Shown here: positions 54,108-63,932 of the stretch, piece after piece
Layout of the letters: every line of letters starts with the position of its first letter
Position numbering within the stretch: position 1 is the stretch's first letter
Source of the DNA: Psettodes erumei
Lineage: Eukaryota > Chordata > Actinopteri > Pleuronectiformes > Psettodidae
Assembly: GCA_016785225.1 (NCBI GenBank)
Contig: JAFBJZ010000772.1
Coordinates: 6,895,001 to 6,959,000, forward strand
Length of the DNA stretch: 64,000 nucleotides
Direction of reading: 5' to 3'
Notes under the pieces: generated by a model
What the model was told of the DNA's origin: nothing
The model's input: the letters and a program-made list of their open reading frames with translations, nothing else
Database searches by the model: none
Program-made: the position numbers and the translations under genes

Positions 54108-54357
54108 CCCCCTTTCCCTCTGATTCTCCCTCTCTCTGTCTCTTTCCCTCAATCTCGTTCCCCTCTCTCCATCCCTCTTTTCAGTCCACAGCAATTAGAG
54201 AGGCAAAGTGGGAGAAGAGGAATGTGTGAGCATGCTTTGTGAGGACTGGGTGAAAGAGAGAGGGAGTACAAGAGAGAAAGTGAGAGATAAAGAGGGAGGG
54301 AGAGATGAGAGAGAGACAGAGGAGGGGAGGAGGAGAAGAAAGGGGAGGAGAAGGCCT
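54108..54357. repeat. pyrimidine tract followed by purine tract
   Basis: 54108-54182 is almost pure C/T and 54195-54357 is strongly A/G. The two halves are partly complementary and can fold back or form triplex DNA. They generate the long Leu/Ser/Pro-rich open frames seen on the minus strand. Confidence 0.8.
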
Positions 54358-55299
54358 GTCTTAATTGGCCTGTGTGGCCACGCTGGGCTATGATGGTCTG
54401 GGCTTGCCAAACCCGGTGGCTCAGTAGTTGGCCCGGCCTTACATGCATCCCGTGCATCCGGCCAACCCAAACTAACTCTAGTGTGCTCTTTCGCAGTTTC
54501 CAATGTCAGGCCTGGGAGAGTTGTGCCACCCACATCTACACTCCGCTCCACAGTTCAGGAGGCCTCTCTGACGGGGATGGATGCGTGGGTTTGGGTTTAT
54601 GGTTTATTTGGCTCCACCAGTTTAGGTTGAGGTGGCATTTCTGTCTTCTCTCTATTGTTTACTTATTTTGGATAATGCTATGGTGATTTTATGCCTCGTC
54701 TCCAGATTTAGATAAGGATGTAAATTTCCATCTGACAACAAGTTAAAAATGTACCTACCCAAATTAAATGCATACCTTGGACACAAGAGAAATCCATTGT
54801 TGATATCTCTTATTGCAAAACTAAATGACTAATAGAATCCCACAATAAATGAGACTGTAATTTCCTTTTATCTACATTGACCTTGCTCTTCTTTTTAGAC
54901 CTGCCACACCAGCTTTAATGATCTTGAGAAAGGCAAACCAACATAACCATCAAACTCAACAATCGGGAAAACAAGTATATGCCTTGGCTCACAGTGGCCC
55001 GGTTTAGCTTGTTTTGGTTGACTGTTGTTGTGCCAGACACTGCCCTGCCAGGCACAGCGGTGACGTGACGAGCCCTGAGGACCAGAGAGTCTCTGATCTC
55101 ATCTCAAAGCTCTGGAGAGTTATACTATGTATAAACACCTGCAGGGAACAGGCTCAGTCCCAGAGTGAGCACTGCAGAACTCTCACACACAAAGTGTTTT
55201 TATTGGGAATGAGACTTTAACAACACTGGACTAGCATTGCATTTATCAATAAAGGGAGTTGAGTAATGATTCAGGATGCACTTGCTGAAAGATAAAACA

Positions 55300-55337
55300 A
55301 CTGAACAGTTGCATGTGTTTGCATGCAACTGTTCAGT
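55300..55337. repeat. perfect 16-bp inverted repeat
   Basis: Arms ACTGAACAGTTGCATG (55300-55315) and CATGCAACTGTTCAGT (55322-55337) surround a 6-nt loop TGTTTG, with no mismatches. Confidence 0.9.
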
Positions 55338-56403
55338 ATGTCCATGATTCTGTGTAAACTTGTGCAGCCTCTGGCCATCCTTCATAAATTATCTGTTTTT
55401 GACAGCATGTTCTCCCTGCTGAGTGTTTTACCCTCTTTCTGCTGGGGTATGGACTCCTTAGTAGGTCAATGAGGTTTCATGCGTCAGGAAAAGGTGATTT
55501 AATTGAGTCATTACTGACCATAAAACACCGAAAACAAACTCGTCTACAACGATAGCCCACCAGCTTCTTAATTCCCAGCAACAACCCATATGTATCTCAT
55601 CACTGTAAGGCAGAATTACAGCTTAAGCCTTTCTGCCTTTCCTGACTGTAAAGTTCAAACTGTTTGTTGCCAACTTAAAGCAGAACTGAGGGCCACAGCA
55701 AACTGCACCAAGATAACCCCACTGCCCAAAACCGTTCCATTCTGGGAACAAAGATATTATACTCTCAATCTGCCCGGTAACAGACATCCCATGGGTGGGT
55801 ATGTGCATGCATGTCAACAATGAAAGGTCGTGCCATTTTCAGAATATGCATGTGATAATTTGAGACATGTTGGTTACTAAACTTAGCCACTGAAGTGGAG
55901 CTTGCTCCAGTAGTTAGCAAGCCGCTGGAGGATGGATGTACGGATGGGTGTGTCAGAGGCAGTGAGAACAGGTCAGGTTTAGTGTGGCATGCAGTGGAGG
56001 AAGGACTGAGGAGTTGCGGCCAGCCTGCCTGTGAGTGCTGATTTCCACTTTGGCACACTTTGCACAATCTCAGAGCAGGAGACAGACAGACAGAGACAGA
56101 CGGACAGACATGCAGGCAGGCAGAGATGTAGAGAGGCAGAGAAAAGCGAGGGGAGGGAGGGAAGGGGTAGGCGGGCGGGTGAGAGGAAGAGAGATGGTGC
56201 TAAAAGCAGCTGGAGATTCTTTGCAAGGCCTTAAGATGTAATAAATCATTTACAGGGTACATAAGGTTTAATTGATATAAAAAGATTTCAAAAATGGCCC
56301 TCAAGCTCAACACACAGAGAAAAGTGTTAACACACATCCGGAACAAACAAATACACTGAACAAAGCAGTAAATATTTTAGACATTGTAAGTTTGATAAAA
56401 TGT

Positions 56404-56410
56404 TTTTTTA
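56404..56410 (-). terminator. candidate igf2 polyadenylation signal
   Basis: The minus strand reads ATCAATAAAAAA, followed within about 50 nt by a TGTTTGTT / TGTGTGTT-rich downstream element. A plus-strand AATAAA about 65 bp away (near 56474) would suit a convergent transcript, so the site may serve both directions. Confidence 0.35.
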
Positions 56411-57363
56411 TTGATATTAAAAATGAAAGTACATGAATTGTGCATTTCGGACGTTCTAGCGTGCAGAGGTTAAATCAATAAAATACACACAGGCTGAGTG
56501 AGCTACTGACAGAAAAAGTTGCCATTGCTTGGCAATATATCTCTTCATATTCAGCGAAAACAAGTGGTTGTCTTTCACGCCATCCATAAGAACACTAAAG
56601 TAGCCTGTTTGAACATTACAATAGTGAATGAATGCAGTCCTAGCAGGCAAATATAGAATGAAATAGAAAATATAATAATAATATTATTACTATTAAAAAT
56701 AATAATAATTGCACTGCCTGCTTTGTTGCACAACTGAAGTAGAATATAATTAGAGACAGGACGCAGCCTTGATAATTGAGATCTCTCTGACAGAAAGAAG
56801 ATATAAAGTATTGGGTTGACTCTTCACCACACTATGACGAGTATCCATTAAGTCTCCATTTCATGGGGTGATGCATGACAAAATGGAGGAGGAAACTATA
56901 ATGTGGCACAGAATGACCTTGTTTCTGACATGGGCTTCAGTGGTTTGTTCCAGAGAGCTGTATCATTGTGGCCAGGTACAGGTAACAACCTCAGCTGCCC
57001 TTCCACAACAAGATTATCACTTACACTCAGCAACTACTCCACTTCTCCCCTGGAGAGCATAGATTTTTTTTTTCCTGAGTGCTTCAGAAATAGTTCAGCG
57101 TGATAGCCCTTCATCAAATGCATAATGGTTGGATGATTGGAAGATTGTGAGGGGCAAATCGCAGGCTAACAACACTCGACACCACCCAACCCCCAAAACA
57201 CACACGCACACACCCACACACGCCAACATGCAAATACAGATACATACTGATGATGCATAAAATCAGGGACATTGTCTTCTACAAACAGAGAGGAAAAGAG
57301 AGCTAGATAGTCAGATGTGAACAGTGAGGTGTTGAGCGATGATAATCTCTCCTTGATAGACAA

Positions 57364-57380
57364 TGACCTTTAGGTGACCT
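57364..57380 (-). promoter_or_regulatory. DR5-type retinoic-acid response element motif
   Basis: The plus strand reads TGACCT-TTAGG-TGACCT; on the minus strand this is AGGTCA, five bases, AGGTCA. Both half sites match the consensus perfectly, and spacing of five is the classical arrangement for RAR/RXR heterodimers. A third partial repeat (TTAGGTTG) follows. A CRE-like CGACGTCAT (57401-57409) and an E-box CACGTG (57431-57436) lie within 75 bp. Function is inferred. Confidence 0.5.
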
Positions 57381-58140
57381 TTAGGTTGCTAGCATCGTAA
57401 CGACGTCATTATCTCCCATTAGGGCATCGACACGTGTAAGTCACATGTAAGTTAAACCCTAAATCTACAGCTGACTGGAGATTTATGGCCTCATGTCCCA
57501 AACCAACACGCAGCAGTGGCACTGGCACATAGGCAAGATGTTCCTTAGAAGATCATAGGACACCATGCACAATTACAAAGACATGATTTAATGAAGGACT
57601 GATCATTCCCCCCGCCATCAATACTAAAGTGGCTTCAAAAACATAGTGGGTTTGAGTACAATCAATGTTGAACAGTTATTTTTCCAATGAAAGAGTCACT
57701 CATTGACGCATTCCTTTTCACAGACAACCCTGACAGGCTTCTGGAAATCCATGCAGACCAACGTATTCAGAGTATGTGCCTATTTCTGTGACATAACATG
57801 CCTAAGCAATCCAGGCTATGCTGCTGTTAAAATATTAATTTAAAGTAACTATGGCAAACAAAAAGGAAAAAAAGACATTATTTTTGGTACAAAGCATCTA
57901 CAAAAAGCCTTACAACTCCAATTGGAAAACAGAGATCATACAAAATAAATCCGTCAGTTGAGCATCAGTGCTACGTATATTATTTGGACCAATTTTTCAA
58001 ATATATTTTATAACAAAATAAATAATGCCTTTATACAGTGCCCTTATTTGTATTTCAACAAACAAACAAAAAAGCTTGGCGGCTCATTACGCAAGATACA
58101 GCTCAGACTAAAGGAAAATAACACAACGTCCCTGGAAACT

Positions 58141-58253
58141 AATTATATATCTATATTTATATATTTATATATATATCTATATATGTAGATATAGATATAT
58201 ATAGATATATATAGAGAGAGATGTATATATATATTTATATATATATATATTCA
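58141..58253. repeat. AT-rich dinucleotide tract in igf2 3' region
   Basis: Imperfect TATATA / ATATAG repeats span over 110 bp, with a short GAGAG insert at 58213-58220. It can fold on itself on either strand. Within a 3' UTR it could alter mRNA structure or stability. Confidence 0.85.
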
Positions 58254-58569
58254 AGTATTTGTTTTCAGGCAAAAGCATGTGAATACTACTGATATACAAT
58301 AAAAATAAAATGTTAGTTGACATTATTGCTGTTTTTTTCCCTTTGAATTGAAATTTTGTGCCTTTCTTTAGAACTGTAAAATAACATCATAACAATAACC
58401 ATGGAAACAAAAAAATTCCTAACTTGGAAAAACAGGAATGTGACGGTACCAGAAACTGACGGGGTTTTCCTTTTTTCTCATTGAAACATTGATATGAAAA
58501 GAAAACAGAAAAAAAGACAAAATAAAATAGAATCATCATTATCCCACTCGCTCTTTGTCCATGCCATGA

Positions 58570-58615
58570 TACTTCCTGTCAGAGCAGTCTGCAAAGCAAT
58601 GGCGAACAGGAAGTA
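58570..58615. repeat. 10-bp-stem hairpin in igf2 3' region
   Basis: TACTTCCTGT (58570-58579) and ACAGGAAGTA (58606-58615) are perfect complements around a 26-nt loop. GTACTGTCCCA is then repeated twice (58613-58623 and 58631-58641). Confidence 0.7.
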
Positions 58616-59770
58616 CTGTCCCAGAACTGTAGTACTGTCCCAATCCAGGCGGTCCACGTTATCCCATATATGTCCCCACACTGCTCCCTGTGTCCGGCAA
58701 CCTCAAAGGGACAGGAGGAACAGGGACTGAGTCTCAGGTCCCCCTTGCCACTTATGCTGGCAAGCTAGTGATGAGCAGCCGCTAGCTGTGAGCCTAGATG
58801 CCAACACAGCCCATATCTTTTCTCAGTGACACTTCCCCCTTGACATTGCCACTGCCAGGAGCTCCCCCATATCCTTTATTTTCCTTTTTTTAAAAGTCAC
58901 ACTTTCCTTAAAACGGAAAGTTAATATTCATTCAAAGAAAAAAACGTGCTTTTCAACCTCTTCTTTGAGTCCATTCCCAAAGCTAGCACCATGACATTTT
59001 TTAAGCTACACGTTCATTGTTCATATAAAAATAGTGCCATTTTTTTCTTTACTTTGACGTAATCCGTGGCAATGTGCAATTTTGCAGACTCTTTTCTGCT
59101 TTTTGTTTGTGATCAAAAGGTGCTGGAACAGGAATCTAATTTTACAAAATAATTCCTTACAGTGTGGAAGTCCCTTTATAGGTAGAGGTGCAAACTAATA
59201 AGAAAAAGAACTAACAGAGATTTTCTTTTGCCTCAGGAAAAATGATGTGGAATGGATTCTTTCATGCAAGCTGCTCTTCACTTTCAGTTGTCTTCCAAAA
59301 GGACAAAAAAACATTCCGCTGGGTGTCCTCTTGACACTTGCAAACCACAGATTTCTTTCATCTTCGACTCTCCCTTCCCTTTTCACTTTTGCTTAAGGAT
59401 CCACCTGAATTGCATTCAGCCGAATTGTTAACTTTTTGTTCATCATTTGTGTTTGTGCCTTTTGTGTCAGTGACTGAAAGAGAGGGAGCGAAAGAGTTCA
59501 GACAGGAAGAATGTGAAGGCATGTTTGTGTGCCGGAGGAGGGTGGGAGGGTGGGTTTGACGGGAGCATTAGAAAAGGGCCAGGGGGTCAAGAAGTAGTGG
59601 ATGAGAGCGGGGGGACGGGATGGGGTGGGGTGGGGGGTTTGGTGGGCTCGGACAGGGCAGGGGAGGTCAGAGAGGACTCCCACAGAAATGACATCAGAGA
59701 CAAAGCTATAATCCCCTAGTCTTTTTTTCTCCCTCCAAACTCTTGTCTGTGCAAAGGGCTGGCAGCGGGC

Positions 59771-60010
59771 TCATTTGTGGTTGACATAGTTGTCCGTGGC
59801 GAGCAAGACGGGAGGCAGTTTGCTGGGCAGGCTGATCAGGGGCCTGTGGAAGATTGCCTGCTCCTGTGCTTTGATCTTCTCCGCCTGCCTCCGAAACTTT
59901 TTGGCCCTCAGGATGGCTGGGACACCCCTCCGGAGCCGCTGGGCCGCCTTCCTCTGCCACACCTCGTATTTGGAATACTTCACGGTCACATGCTGCCTCC
60001 TTGGGACTTC
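59771..60010 (-). CDS. igf2: igf2 last coding exon (E peptide and stop)
   Basis: This exon holds 79 codons plus TGA at 59773-59771. Its acceptor CACAATAG has a weak polypyrimidine tract, but the reading frame and the conserved E-peptide sequence (HVTVKYSKYEVWQRKAAQRL..., ...ATDNYVNHK) leave little doubt. It is rich in Arg/Lys pairs, including LRRG and KKFRRQ, the usual features of the fish IGF-II E peptide that is removed during maturation. Exon phase is 0 at its start. Confidence 0.96.
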   Translation of the reverse strand, partial: EVPRRQHVTVKYSKYEVWQRKAAQRLRRGVPAILRAKKFRRQAEKIKAQEQAIFHRPLISLPSKLPPVLLATDNYVNHK

Positions 60011-62775
60011 CTATTGTGGCGTGCAGGCGAAAATAGAGGAAAAAGGGAAAAGAGGGAGTCAGTTCATTAGAGGTGATAAGATAGTGTCTGCAGTGCCTAT
60101 TACAATGGAGGAAAGCTTTGTTTATTTTCTGAAAATATTCAGTCATTGTTGGGCCAGTCAAATGGAAATCAAATGTCATTCTTATAGCGCCGACCGTCAT
60201 AACAGACTCGCCTTGCCTCCAACTTGCCCTTGTTTTGGTTTCCTTGACTGAGAGAAGCTGTCAACAAGTGCTTAGTTCAGCCTCTTTAACATATTGTCAA
60301 AGGGAAGGGCGGTCACTTGCCTCATATACATATGAGGAGCACATCGTTGTTCACCCAACGACCCGCTGAACTGACTAACCTCCACAGACTGAATGAAATA
60401 ACACATAAACACACTGTCATTTCAGAACCATAATTCTTACACATACTGGTTTAGAACAGCATTAGGTGTTGTGCTGGGCACCAGAGACTGAGACAAACTG
60501 GGAGTGGTAGCAGCAAAGCAAGAATTTATGCGTGAGTAGCCAGTGCTCCATCTGAATGGCTTGTTTTGGTCCTGCCACTTGAAGAGTGTTTATCCGCCTT
60601 CATTCACTGCAGGCCTGCTCAATAGGCTAAACACAGCTGGCCCTCAGAGCAGGCTGTACCCATCAACTCTCCCTGCCCAGACAAACTAGGGACATGTCCG
60701 AACTAATTCCCTAGCAGCCTCTTTATTGCATTTCAGACACAACGTCCATTACTTTCCTCCTGACATTTGGAGTATTTATTCAGTTTTTTTTTTTGTTTAC
60801 ATCACTAGCAATCTCACACCACTGACACAGATTTTCTAACAAGTGAAAGCAGAAACATTATAAACATCTTTCTTTTCTTGTCTAAGAGAAAGCTGAGGGA
60901 ATTTTGAGTGGTCTGGAAAGCAGCCACAGCTCTGTCTTGTGACCGCAGTGAAAACGTCTGAAACGCTTTGACAATTCCTTCATGTTTGTGACATATTTCA
61001 GAGAACCTCTGCTGGCCAGGTCAGGTGTTTTTTGGACCGCACACATCAAAACGCATGCCAGTTTTTGAGAGCCTGCTGTTCCGTGACTAATAATCACACA
61101 CTCAAAACACACAGTTTTGTTACGCACCAGCAGTCTGCACTGTCTCACAGATTCTCTCTCTCTCTCTCTCTCTCTCTCATACACACACACTCAGGTCTGT
61201 GAGTATGACTCTGCCTTTTCCTGAGTCTAATGTGCTGTGAGTGTCTTGATGTTTTCCATGACCATCAGCACTTTGCATGGAAGGTAACTGCTTACCAGTG
61301 ACCATTTGACAAGATAAACCTGTATTGCGTGGGTTTCAGTCTGTACTCTGTGTCAGGGACATAAGGGCAAGGCTCAGAGGTGAATGGAGGTGCAGGAGAT
61401 GGGAGGACAGATAGGGAGGAGGATTAGCATTGTTTCCCATACTGGTGTGTTGCTGTTGTCATTGAAAGGTACCTGTTTTAGTGCGGGCATCACGGGAATG
61501 ACCTGTAGAGAGGTGGCCGACACGTCCCTTTCGGACTTGGCGGGTTTGGCACAGTACTGCTCCAGCAGGTTGAGGTCACAGCTACGGAAACAACACTCCT
61601 CTACTATCCCACGGTTCTGGGTGCGCCGGTTGCTACCCCTGGTTGGCCTACCTGAGGAGAAACAAAGTAAGGGACAAAGAGAGGCGATGAGGAGGGTGAG
61701 GTTAAGGCCTGAGGACACAACACTGGCATCAGTAATGAATCTAGGTTGTTTTTCCAGGATTACTTCAACAATCATAGTAGTCCATGGAGAAAAGAGGATA
61801 AAAGGAAATCTATGACCAACAGCAACAAATCTTTTTGTTTGTAGAGGATAATCTGATTAAGGCTATCTGGAAGTCCTTTAATGAGTGAATACACAAGTAA
61901 ACACCCCATGCTGTAGACACTAAAAGAGAGTGACGGAGATGGCTAAGCTCTTAGACAGACCTTTGGGTGAGCAAATACATAAAATGGAAACTCTTCTATG
62001 ACCTTGTCCTTTGTCAAGTCAGCAGAGATAAAGAGGATGAGGAGGGAGAGAGGAGAGGAGGGGCAGGGAGGTAGAGAAAACAGGGATCAGTGCAGCGAGA
62101 GAGGGCGTGTGAGGGTCAAAACAGAGGGAAAGAATGCAAAACAAAAGAGGAAGCGAGTGAAGACATGAGAGTAAAAGGTATGGAAGAAGGTGATGGGATG
62201 GATGGTTAGCATGTTGCACGGGGGAACACTTTCTGCAATCAATAAAGGCCTTGTTTGAAGTCATACACTCCACACAACGTTGGAAATCTCACGAGAAAGA
62301 AGGCTAGATTTGATTGCCAGAAGAGAAACATGAGAGACAAGGAGAGGGTGATGCGTGGAGGGGGGCAAAGAGGAGGAGTAGCAGGAGGAGTCGAGCAGAT
62401 CTATGTTGGCTGAAATTGGATAATGATTTTTCTGATTGGAGAGAGCTTCTGTGGCAAATCTGCACACAAAGACACAGCCTATCTTTCAAAGGCAAAACAC
62501 AATTGGTGGTACATGGCTAATGTAATCTTAAATTTTAGTGCTGCAGAGACCAATATCATGGGAAGATGAAGTTGTATTTGTCACAAACTCTGCATACTGT
62601 GCAAACAGGAGCTTATTCATTTGAGGATTAACAGCCACCACAATGCATTCACATGATGCTTTACAGCTCTTCCTATCACCGCCAACAATGGAGGCAATGA
62701 TCAGTATTGATGTTAATGATCTTTCCTCTTAACCTGACCAGATCAAAACACCCCCCCACCCCCACCCCCACCCCG

Positions 62776-62814
<39 letters not shown>

Positions 62815-63484
62815 CTGTCTCCCCCTCCGACTCATCAGTGTGGTCGCCTGGCCTGGGAACACTGGTGCTGAGGTGACTGGTATGCCTCTTGGGGTGCTAT
62901 TACTTTACTGGTAAACAAGCAGTCCATTGTGTCGCACTGAGACGTGTGTGCCTTCACAGCTCGCCGGCCTTTCATATGCAATGAGAGGTATGGGCTGCAG
63001 GCAGAACGCGCACACTCAGCAGAGCAGCACTGGCCGAGGTCTTGAGACACACAGCTGGCCATAATCTTCCTCTCACTCTTCTTCTGTCTCTCCGCCAGTG
63101 TGTGTGTGTGTGTGTGTGTGTGCGTGCGCACGCGCGCCCGCGCGTGTGTGTGAGCGCGTGAGAAAGAAAAATACCAAACACGCATACCACACAGCCACAG
63201 ACAGGCGCGATCGTCTCAGCTATCCAAACAGATGTGTGGCGAACGGACAACAGCGAGACTCAAGAGAGAAGAAACGACGAGCGACAAATCAGCGCTCGCG
63301 CAGCTCGTCGTGTAAAACTTGTAACGCTTCGGGGGGACCTACTGAAATAGAAGCCTCTGTCTTCGCAGACAAACTGCAGCGCATCCACCAGCTCTCCACC
63401 ACACAGCGTCTCTGCCGAGGCCATTTCCACGGCGTAGAGCGCCATGGCCAGTGCAAACAGCAGCGCAGGACTGGACGAAGACAT
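59771..63484 (-). CDS. igf2: insulin-like growth factor 2 precursor (spliced, 3 coding exons)
   Basis: Secreted peptide hormone of the insulin/IGF family that signals through the type 1 IGF receptor to drive growth. The coding segments are 63484-63343, 61651-61473 and 60010-59771; together they total 561 nt, giving 186 residues plus a TGA stop. Visible layout: signal peptide 1-24 (MSSSSPALLFALAMALYAV...ASA); B domain 25-51 (ETLCGGELVDALQFVCEDRG...); short C domain 52-61 (RGSNRRTQNR); A domain 62-82 (GIVEECCFRSCDLNLLEQYC, then A); D domain 83-88 (KPAKSE); and a 98-residue basic E peptide. All six hormone cysteines are present, at residues 28, 40, 67, 68, 72 and 81. The start at 63484 is the first ATG after the best acceptor, has A at -3, and precedes a good signal peptide. 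Many fish IGF-II entries, as I remember them, begin about 28 residues earlier in a separate upstream exon, which I do not see here. The C domain looks one residue shorter than I expect. The family assignment is secure; whether this is the igf2a or igf2b paralogue is not decided from sequence. Confidence 0.97.
60011..61472 (-). other. igf2: igf2 intron 3
   Basis: A 1462-bp intron between the A-domain exon and the E-peptide exon. It contains a (TC)n microsatellite at 61153-61178 followed by a short CA run, and a small inverted repeat CTCATAT / ATATGAG at 60321-60336. No other exon was recognised in it. Confidence 0.9.
61153..61178. repeat. (TC)n microsatellite in igf2 intron 3
   Basis: About 13 TC units, followed by a short (CA)n stretch at 61180-61190. 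Confidence 0.95.
61473..61651 (-). CDS. igf2: igf2 exon encoding end of B, C, A, D domains and start of E peptide
   Basis: The exon is 179 nt, with acceptor TCCTCAG and donor CAG|gtacct. It carries the last residues of B (RPT), the C domain RGSNRRTQNR, the A domain with the insulin-family pattern CC...C...C, the D domain KPAKSE, and the E-peptide start RDVSATSLQVIPVMPALKQ. It ends in phase 0 and joins to GAA GTC CCA of the last exon. The basic residue before the E peptide (KSE|R) is the expected prohormone cleavage region in this family. Confidence 0.97.
62751..62814. repeat. C-rich and (CA)n microsatellite
   Basis: A CCCCCA-type repeat (62751-62780) runs directly into about 16 CA units. It lies in igf2 intron 2 and is likely length-polymorphic. 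Confidence 0.95.
63099..63158. repeat. TG/CG alternating tract in igf2 intron 2
   Basis: A (TG)n run grades into GTGCGTGCGCACGCGCGC and back to (TG)n. The near-perfect alternation of purine and pyrimidine with a CG-rich centre is the classic Z-DNA-forming pattern. It lies about 185 bp inside the intron after the first coding exon. Confidence 0.9.
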
Positions 63485-63493
63485 CTTCTTGAC
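63343..63493 (-). CDS. igf2: igf2 exon with start codon, signal peptide and most of the B domain
   Basis: The exon begins after a strong acceptor (a T-rich tract ending in CTGCAG at 63494-63499) with GTC AAG AAG ATG. The ATG is 63484-63482, so 63493-63485 is either 5' untranslated or encodes a VKK linker if an upstream coding exon exists. It encodes the hydrophobic signal peptide and the B-domain motif CGGELVDALQFVC. It ends in the middle of a serine codon (TTC A|GT) at donor gtaggt, which gives phase 1. The next exon supplies GT AGG, restoring S-R. The surrounding 63.1-63.5 kb is CpG-rich compared with the rest of the window. Confidence 0.96.
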
Positions 63494-63831
63494 CTGCAGA
63501 CAAAAGAAAGCAAAAAAAAAACACCGCAGGATAAAGCGTCGGCTCAACAGACGCAACCACACACTTCTAAAGTGATGACATGAAAGGATCTTTATAGAAA
63601 ATTCTCAGATGACAGCCAGATGTTGCCCTTCACTGTGATATAGCTGGGGGGATCAATGTCTTTCACATTTGCACGCAAGATGTAAGACTTCCAGTGATAA
63701 ATGCACTTTCTATGTATTGACCTAGTAACTCAGGAAAAACTAGAAAACACGAATTAAATGCTGCCAAATGAGCGCGCGCACACACACACACGCACACCCC
63801 TCCTACCCCAACCGCTGTCACCAAGTCGCAC
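63494..63831 (-). other. putative igf2 intron 1 (5' UTR intron)
   Basis: Lies between the candidate non-coding exon donor (CAG|gtgcga at 63831) and the strong acceptor at 63494. It contains a (CG/CA)n tract at 63770-63796. TATAAA on the minus strand near 63592-63597 could instead be a second, closer promoter. No coding exon resembling the N-terminal extension of other fish IGF-II precursors was found in it. Confidence 0.4.
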
Positions 63832-63932
63832 CTGAGAGAAGTACTTAATCTTGAGGAAAAAAGCAGAATATCTCTGGCTTCTCGCCCTTACACAACTCTC
63901 CAGAAGTTGCAAGACCGGCTGCTCGATAGTTA
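63832..63932 (-). other. igf2: candidate non-coding first exon (5' UTR) of igf2
   Basis: The segment ends at a CAG|gtgcga donor and begins about 25-30 bp downstream of a TATA-like sequence. It contains no ATG in any frame. Joined to the exon at 63493 it gives a clean leader in which the igf2 ATG is the first start codon. The in-frame reading upstream ends at a TAG, so there is no hidden N-terminal extension from this exon. This is inferred from sequence only. A second donor, GCAGG|gtgagc at 63978, suggests an alternative leader exon that runs off the window end. Confidence 0.4.

Larger units (their letters stand above)
46170..56380. other. intergenic desert on the 3' side of igf2
   Basis: Contains CA, GA and poly(A) repeats, a 22-bp minisatellite, two hairpins and the pyrimidine/purine tract. 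The only exon-like segment is at 48406-48475. No neighbouring gene is recognised on the 3' side of igf2 within the window. Confidence 0.6.
56385..59770 (-). other. igf2: probable igf2 3' untranslated region
   Basis: Runs from the stop codon to a minus-strand AATAAA near 56404-56410, which is followed by a GT-rich stretch (56340-56385 region) of the kind that promotes 3' cleavage. An earlier minus-strand AATAAA near 58875-58880 could give a short form of about 0.9 kb. The region has no competing gene. It contains an AT-rich tract (58141-58253), a 10-bp-stem hairpin (58570-58615), a short CA-rich tract (57190-57225) and a DR5 motif (57364-57380). Long 3' UTRs are normal for vertebrate igf2, but the extent here is inferred. 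Confidence 0.45.
61652..63342 (-). other. igf2: igf2 intron 2
   Basis: A 1691-bp intron between the B-domain exon and the C/A-domain exon. It holds a purine-rich tract at 62030-62175, a C-rich plus (CA)n array at 62751-62814, and an alternating purine/pyrimidine tract at 63099-63158. No further exon is visible in it. Confidence 0.9.

Noticed and set aside
54149..54551. Overlapping Leu/Ser/Pro-rich minus-strand open frames
   Set aside because: Produced by the purine/pyrimidine tract; low complexity.
58875..58880. Minus-strand AATAAA as the only igf2 polyadenylation signal
   Set aside because: Kept only as a possible short-form site, since no strong GT-rich element follows, unlike the site near 56.4 kb.
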